Assembly: GCF_014898055.3 (NCBI RefSeq)
Contig: NW_023603184.1
Location: forward strand, 116,798,615 to 116,862,614
Direction: 5' to 3'
DNA length: 64,000 bases
Source: Talpa occidentalis
Taxonomy: Eukaryota > Chordata > Mammalia > Eulipotyphla > Talpidae
Shown: positions 58,070 to 64,000 of the stretch, piece by piece
Position numbering within the stretch: position 1 is the first letter of the stretch
Layout of the letters: every line of letters begins with the position of its first letter
Notes under the pieces: generated by a model
What the model was told of the DNA's origin: nothing
What the model saw: only the letters and a program-made list of their open reading frames with translations
Databases searched by the model: none
Translations under genes and position numbers: made by a program

Positions 58070-58575
58070 CAATTGGGTGGTACACCAAACACTGGCATCC
58101 CATCACTGTCCATAACCCAACCTCCAGAATGTGCTCATAGTCACCTTACATGGCCAAAGGGATTCTGCAGATGTGATGAAACTAAGGATCTTGAGATGGA
58201 GTTTATTTTGGATCTCTAAGGTGGGGACATTATAGGAGGAAGATAGGAATCTGGAGTCAGAGCAAATATTTTTATGGAAGCAGAAGTAAAAGAAGAGAGA
58301 TACTTGGAGATACTGCACTGAGGGCTCTGCAAGTGGAACAAGGGGTCATGGGCGGGCAATGCACGTGGCACCTGTGAGCTAGAAAAGGCAGGGAAAGAGT
58401 TTCTCTTTTAGCATCTCTAGAAATTATAGAACCAGCCCTACGAATGTCTTGATTTTAGCTCAGTGAGATTGATTTTGGACTACTAACCTTCAGGAAGGTA
58501 AGAAAATACTTATCAGTTGCTTTAAGTCACTAAGTTTGTAGCTAACTGCTCCAGCAGCAGGGAATGAATACAAAG
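58070..58575 (+). mobile_element. MaLR LTR (MLT1/MST group) inside the L1
   Basis: 'gtcaccttacatggccaaag', 'ggattctgcagatgtgatga', 'aactaaggatcttgagatgg', 'agctagaaaaggcagggaaa', 'cttgattttagctcagtgag', 'ttttggactactaaccttca' and 'gctttaagtcactaagtttg' follow the MLT1-group LTR from middle to end; it ends gggaatgaatacaa. It contains no ORF. Confidence 0.88.
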
Positions 58576-59466
58576 TATTCTCTTATTTTTCTTATTGGTA
58601 TGTAAATACTCTTTTAGACAATTAAGTTATTAGCTTGCATATTTTACAAATATTTTTCTCCATTTGCTTTTCAAAATTTTTATAGTATTCTCTGATAACA
58701 GTTTTTTCCTTAACAGTTAAACTATTATTGATGTTACATTAGATAAGCTTTTTTTTAATGGTATACAAAAATTTTAAATTATACAGTCAAATCTATGTAT
58801 CTTCTTTGGTGAAATAGCCTAGTGCCTTTAAATCAGTTTTATATTCACCCATGTTACTTCTAGCATTTTTATGATACGCAATTTTTCATTTATCATTCTT
58901 CATTAAGTTTTTATATATTTTTACTTCTATTTCAGGGTTATCTAGTCTGTCCCATTAATCTGTCACCATCTAAATTATTGTAGCTTCATAAAAGTTTTTA
59001 TATCTGTTAAACCAAGTCCCATTCATTACTTTTTCCATTAACATTTTCTAAAGCAGTCTCAATATTTTATTTTTCCAGATGAATCTTAGAATCATTGAGA
59101 CGAGTTAAAAAATTTCATGGTATTTGAATTTGAAATTTTCAATAAATCTGTAAATTAATTTGGAAAGAACGAAATGTTTTAATATCAACTTTTATGAGAA
59201 AAACATGTTAAGTTTTTCCATTTATAAATAATATAAAAATATATTTCTATAAAGTTTACAGATTTATTGATGTAATCTCAGATATCATTCAGTAAAATTA
59301 GCTTTAAGTATTTTGTATATATTGTCACTATAGGAATTAGAATGTTTTTCTATGGTATTTATGAACTATTTTTTGCTGATGTATTGGATAGCTCTCTATG
59401 TTTGTGTATGTATCTTCCACTTCACGGCACTTCACTAGTATGAGTTTTTCAACTGATTCTGATTTT

Positions 59467-59488
59467 AAGGTATATAATTATATACCTT
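59467..59488. repeat. Perfect 22-nt palindrome
   Basis: aaggtatataa followed directly by its reverse complement, ttatatacctt, with no spacer. In AT-rich L1-derived sequence, so chance is plausible. Confidence 0.9.
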
Positions 59489-60597
59489 TATATAATTATA
59501 TCACATGCAAATGCTATTAATTTTATCTTCTACATCCTAAATGTTTACCTTGAAAAACATAGAAAAAATACATCAAGACTTTTCTGACAACCCAATATTT
59601 TGCTTACAGGACATTCTTTGCAGTATCCTATGGAATTTATTTGGCTAGATTGCTTATTTATTTGGATTATTGAATTTCTACAAATGAGAAGACCTTCAGT
59701 TTTAACATTTTCCTTTCTCAGTCAGATTTTAGTATTAGCATGGCATTTAGTTTACCAAAATATTTTTGGTGCTTTACATTTTTTTTCCTATTTCCTCAAG
59801 TATATTTTCCATGGGGATTTGAAAGAACTCACCCATAAAACTAACTGCTTTGGATAGTTTTGGAGGTCATTTTAAAAAGTTACTCAATTTCCCTTATGAG
59901 TTCTTTTAATCAGGTTTCTTCTACTAAAGTCATTTTCAGTAATTTATATATTTTTTTTCACAAAATAGTCCTTTCATCGAGAACTCAATGAATTAGGCTT
60001 CCAAAGAACTATTTGGGTGGTTATATTTTCAATTCTCCCAAGATGGTACATAACTACTACTACTTTAGACACACAAGAGAGGAGTTAATTCATTACATGC
60101 AATGGATGCTTTAGGGCTTAATTCTCTACTGCAACTGATTGAAAAGGGCTGGAATAGCTTTAAAATAATAAAAATTTCCTTATCTGTTTTCATATCCTTT
60201 ATCTCCATCTTATATTCATTTACATAGAGTCTTAAATTTTTTCAGGCTTTTTATAATTTTTCCCCAATTAATTGGGAAACTAGCTCTTGGAATTAATATG
60301 CAACTTTAATATGACTCTGTTGATTAACTTGGTTATCTTTGCTTTGTTTTTATTATTTTCTTACTTTGGATTTTATTAGGTTTCTTTTGCTGAACTCTTA
60401 ATGGTTTGACTTGAGTAGCTGAAAGAACAAAAGGGATGATAGGAAGACCCTGAACAGAGAGTTGAATATTTAAGGTAAAACAAGAGAGGCTGATATAGAT
60501 AGGGCTAGCCAGGACCATGAATACAAAAACAGATTTTTGTTTTGAAGAACAATTATTGGGAATTAGCATTTGTAGAATGAAGGGAAAATGACTTTTT

Positions 60598-60873
60598 ATC
60601 ATTAACATTTTATTTTTTATTTTTTAATTTTATTTATTTTTTTTAAAAGTGTGGTACAGACCAGAGTCACGGGGTTTGGGGGGGTGAGAAGATTCACCAG
60701 AGACAGAGTGGGGAACAGAACTGCCAGATGTACTGAAATACACTGCTGAGGGGAGCAGCAGATGAGACAGGAGAGGTCTGCAGCACCGTGTGGGTTGCTC
60801 CTGGCTGCTGGGGATGGAACTTGCTGCGCTCAACACCCTGTGCCACCAGGGAGGCCCTATGATTAACATTTTA
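60598..60873 (-). mobile_element. tRNA-derived SINE, older subtype, head deleted in part
   Basis: Insert about 60613-60858; TSD atcattaacatttta / atgattaacatttta (60598-60612, 60859-60873). The B-box to A-box region is shortened: 'gatggaacttgctgcgctcaa' jumps to 'caccctgtgccaccaggg', losing about 40 bp. Confidence 0.92.
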
Positions 60874-60975
60874 ATTTTCTTATATCATTGTTCATTTTTG
60901 TATAGTATTTGATTTCTCCTCTTAGGTATAGTTGCTGTAAATCTCCCACAACCACATCACCTGTCACCATGGTTG
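60871..60975 (-). mobile_element. L1 3'-end fragment, minus strand
   Basis: 'tatcattgttcatttttgta', then 'gatttctcctcttaggtata' and 'gctgtaaatctcccacaacc' are the reverse complement of the same L1 3' UTR as at 4170. Presumably older than the adjoining SINE, which inserted at its edge. Confidence 0.7.
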
Positions 60976-61291
60976 AGGGGAAAATTACTTATTGTTGGAC
61001 AGTTTTACTCTAGAGGCTGATCAGAGTCCACTCTCTTGTAAGGGCAGTTTGTGTTGATTAACCCACTCCTTGGTGGTTGGAAGGTGTGCACGGAGAGTCT
61101 GCCATAGTGCTTTGTAGGGAGCACTAGCCTAGGAACAACTCAGAACGTGCAAAACAAGTTGTGACATTTTTGAGCTTTTAGTTGCAAAAGCCAACTTAAG
61201 GTTTCTTGTAGCCATTCAAAAAGGAAAGATGGAAGTCAGATTTGGAGAAATAGCAAAGATATTCTCAAAAAGCAGAATGTAAGCTGGGTTT
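60976..61291. other. Unassigned, gene-free sequence
   Basis: No feature recognised. Confidence 0.5.
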
Positions 61292-61606
61292 GAAAGAAGG
61301 AAAATATAGGGCCTCCCCGGTGGCACAACAGGTTGAGCGCAGCACTGTGAAGCTGACTGCAGCCTCTGCAGCACAGGTTCAATTCCCCCAGCGGGCCAGG
61401 GAGATACCTTCATGGCGCGGCAGACCTCTCCTGTCTTGCCCGCTGCTCCCCTCAGCAGTGTTTTCCATTCATCTGCCTGTTCTGCTCCCCACTCTGTCTC
61501 TGGTAAATTCTCTCACCCTGCCACACTTCTGGCCTATACCCCAGTTCTTGTATAAATGAATATAAAAAATACATATTTTAAAAAAAAGCAAAAGAAGGGA
61601 AATAAA
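61292..61606 (+). mobile_element. tRNA-derived SINE, intermediate subtype
   Basis: Insert about 61309-61590; diverged TSD gaaagaaggaaaatata / aaaagaagggaaataaa. The head 'gggcctccccggtggcacaa' leads into caggttgagcgc (young feature), while the body 'gcgggccagggagatacc' resembles the older subtype, as in the 30184 copy. Confidence 0.93.
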
Positions 61607-62570
61607 AAGGGGTCAGCAGTAAAACTGACTGGTTTGGAGACCCTTGTAGGAGAGGCTAAAGGAGATGGAAAGTGTAGATTGAAGGTGAATAGAGAATTAG
61701 GTGATTATGTCCAGAGCATACAAGTTTACTGAGAATTTTTACAAGTCAGTAGAGTTGCTGCTTTAGTGCAGTAAGGAACATTTGAAGGTTCTTGAGTAGG
61801 GGACAACCCAATGAAAGTCTCTCTCTCTATCTCTCTCTTTTTTTTTTTTCATGATTAGCCTGGCAATATTATTCAGGGTGGATTGGAGGGGAAAGATTTG
61901 ACCACCCATCAGGGAGGAATATATAGTAGTTGATTTAAGTGGTATTAAAGGAATGAACTTAGTAACTGCTGGGATACAAATGAAAGGGTGATTCTGAAAG
62001 ATAATAGATGGAAAGTCAAAGAAAGACAAAAAAGACATCTCTCAGTTTCGATTCTTAAATACTTGAAATTGCATTGTGAAATGATGCTATTTTGAGAAGA
62101 AATATGATGTATTAAAATTTGGGCTTCTTGAATTTGAATTTATGACAAGATATTCACTTAGAGGTTTCTCTAGGTGGATGGAAATGTGAAACTAGTGGTG
62201 GAGGAGTAGGGGATATAGAGGGAGGTTGGATCAGAACCAAAGACTTGGAGGAGTTCATCACTAGAGAAAAGCAGAAGAATGAGTTCTGTGGAGCTAAAAC
62301 ACAGCGTTGGAGAGTAAATTCAAGCTATATAAGCTACAGGGGTGGGAGGTGTTATGTGGGCTCTGAATCCAGTAGGTATAAAATAATATGTTTTGTTGGG
62401 GATGCAAAAGGAGAAGCATGTATGCTGGAATAAAGGGAAGTAGGGCCAAGTGAAAAATATTGTGGTAATAATAATGCCACTAAAATTTTTATGTGAAATA
62501 AACATCAGTTTATCCTTAAAGTTAGGAAGGGAAAGGCATAAAGGAATTGAACAGAAGTTTAAATATAGGA
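61607..62570 (+). mobile_element. Ancient long interspersed repeat (same type as at 20520 and 28821)
   Basis: Phrases 'gagacccttgtaggagaggc', 'gattagcctggcaatattat', 'ctaggtggatggaaatgtga', 'cttggaggagttcatcacta' and 'tggagagtaaattcaagc' match the style and order of the other copies. A (CT)n/poly(T) tract lies at 61818-61849. Confidence 0.45.
61818..61849. repeat. (CT)n and poly(T) low-complexity tract
   Basis: CT repeats with one TA interruption, then about twelve Ts. Confidence 0.9.
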
Positions 62571-64000
62571 GCAAATTTTGTTTTTTTCTCTAAAATATAT
62601 TAGCTATACTAACCCAAATGCATGCATAAAATTGAACAAAATATAGTTACCCTGGTAGAAGTTTGGGGAAATATAATGAGCTATAGTCTCATCTCAGAAT
62701 GATATATTCAAATCAATGAGAAAAATTGGTCTATTCCATTAGTTAGCATATAATATCCAAGAGCAAAGGAACTGATGACAAATATGAACTAATAAATTCA
62801 TGCTAAGACATTGTAGGGTAGTTAAAATCCAGGGTTAATCTGTTCTAAAGAATAACTGGATGGTTTTATCAATATTACAGACTGTTTGGCCCTTCAATAA
62901 ATGGAATCTGTGTGTCTTTGAAGTTTATAAATCAAAGTGACTTTGATATGCACTTCTTTGGAATAATTGAAAAAATACTGGCTTTTCTCATTTTTCTTTT
63001 CTCTTGAGTTGTTACTTGGAATTTTCATATTCTCTTGGAGTAATAAAATTTAATCTAAAAAATTTAGCTATTTATATTTTATTAAATTCTTAAGCTGAAG
63101 AAAATATTTCTTGGTGATTTACATACAGCTGAAAACTTTACTGGGGAGGAGTCGGCTCCATAGACGTTTTTACTCTTACTTTTTTAAAGAAAGGAGTGGT
63201 TGAAAGGCCTGACAGAAACAGCAAAACCCGTTTTTGTTTTTGATCAGAGAAAAGAAGATAAAACGCGTGTCAAAGTGTGTTTTAAAGGACCTTGCCCTTG
63301 CTTATGCTGAGGAGGAGAGCAGGGAAAATGAGGAGCTGGAGGATTGAAGTCAGAAACAAGAAGAGGGTGCAGGGAAATGAGGTCACCAGTGGGCCAGAGC
63401 AAAGATCAGAGTGTGTGGGGAGGCTTAATAAAAATGGAGAAGGGCTGGCAAGGAAGAAAGGGCCGGACAGAGGGGGAGTCTGCAGGAGCCCTTGAACTGG
63501 CCCGATAGTGTTCTTTTGTGCAAAACTGCCTCTGAAAGGCCAAGACCTTGTCTTTGCAGCTACCCCACTACACTGAAATGAAAGACCCACCGTACTGAAG
63601 CCAGCAGCTCTCTCATTGCCAAAGAAACAGTCTTCCAGTAGAAATGCAGTTTCTTTTAAATACAACATGTTTTTTCTTCTGAAAATCTTTTTTAGTAGGC
63701 TTAATTTTACTTTTTATTCTGGATAATGGAAGACGAATGATTTTACTGAGCTCTGTACATACTCAGACAAGTTCTTCCTAAACTGCTGGGAAGTTGGTCA
63801 GAGTAAGATTATGGGGAGACCTGGGTATATGTGCCATCCTCTGGTTTTAGAATGTTCTCAAGTGATTCAGGTTCTGAGGTTCCCTGTTGAGTGCAGTTCC
63901 AATGAGGTCATGAGTTGGGAGAGAAAGACATTTTCTACCATCTATGGAAATCTAAGATTTTCTTTCATGTGTTAAGCAAATCCACTATCCTGATTGTAAA
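62571..64000. other. Unassigned, gene-free sequence to the window end
   Basis: The reverse ORF at 63282-63668 (128 codons) is the longest outside an identifiable repeat or TSD-bounded insert, but it is rich in S/L/P/F, starts without context and overlaps a forward ORF at 63292-63495. I do not recognise it and do not call it a gene. The block 63120-63500 is purine-rich and more GC-rich than its surroundings. Confidence 0.45.

Larger units (their letters stand above)
57390..60350 (-). mobile_element. Decayed ~3-kb L1, minus strand, split by a MaLR LTR
   Basis: Reverse-oriented L1 phrases in order: 'cctataatcccatgactctg', 'atagctgtgtaatattcaat', 'ctcattattgttttattttc', 'tttattggccatttattttt', then beyond the LTR 'gattatctagtctgtcc'-like sequence, 'gatgaatcttagaatcattg', 'ataaatctgtaaattaattt' and 'catatcctttatctcc'. 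Stops and frameshifts occur throughout, so no ORF2 protein. It also contains a 22-bp palindrome at 59467-59488. The right boundary is approximate. Confidence 0.68.

Noticed and set aside
59467..59488. 22-nt perfect palindrome as a functional operator-like site
   Set aside because: AT-rich, inside a decayed L1, with no second copy; chance is a sufficient explanation.
63282..63668. 128-codon minus-strand ORF
   Set aside because: Low-complexity composition (S, L, P, F), no domain, overlapped by a forward ORF; likely chance in purine-rich DNA.

Overview
The window is nuclear DNA of a placental mammal. It is AT-rich and carries LINE-1, L2, MIR, MER5-type and MaLR repeats in all states of decay, plus CA/TG microsatellites and a ferritin heavy-chain processed pseudogene. 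The most diagnostic component is a tRNA-derived SINE of about 250-320 bp with an A/T-rich tail, present in 21 copies. Its head resembles the tRNA-derived SINEs of laurasiatherian mammals (artiodactyl CHR-like, equid ERE-like) but its body matches none that I can name. I infer Laurasiatheria, possibly a bat, and do not claim a species.

I found no protein-coding gene or convincing exon. Open reading frames are all short (the longest is 166 codons), and the longer ones mostly run through the GC-rich SINEs. The window reads as a gene desert or the inside of a very large intron. Structured RNA genes (U6, 7SK, 5S, Y RNA, a free-standing tRNA) were looked for by eye and not seen.

Layout. 1-4.3 kb: MIR, old repeats and a 94-bp L1 tail with target-site duplications (TSDs). 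4.9-12.2 kb: endogenous-retrovirus territory. It holds a minus-strand proviral remnant at 7.18-7.80 kb (full LTR, primer-binding-site-like sequence, scrap of the second LTR), a plus-strand LTR of the same family at 11.76-12.22 kb, and two older LTR-like blocks near 5.1 and 9.7 kb that share a 3' part. 12.2-18.5 kb: a MaLR-like LTR, MIR, a decayed minus-strand L1 and five SINEs. 20.5-33.8 kb: long stretches of one ancient repeat type, an L1 3' end split by a SINE, a MaLR-like LTR and a MIR split by a SINE. A candidate regulatory cluster lies at 24.66-24.89 kb. 33.9-44.3 kb: mostly unassigned, with a dispersed 118-bp duplication, a perfect AT palindrome at 36.44 kb, an (AT)n(GT)n tract and an 85-bp tandem duplication. 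44.3-54.4 kb: a twin-primed (inverted) L1 inside a MER5 element, an L1 nested in an L2, an 83-bp retrocopy with TSDs, and the FTH1 pseudogene. 57.4-60.4 kb: a roughly 3-kb decayed L1 split by a MaLR LTR. 60.6-64 kb: SINEs and more of the ancient repeat type.

No genes act together here. What can be read is an insertion history: MIR, L2, MER5 and L1M elements are oldest, MaLR LTRs follow, then the ERV LTRs, then the tRNA-SINEs and a lineage-specific L1 with largely intact TSDs. Family names come from memory of consensus sequences; RepeatMasker with a clade-specific library would settle them.
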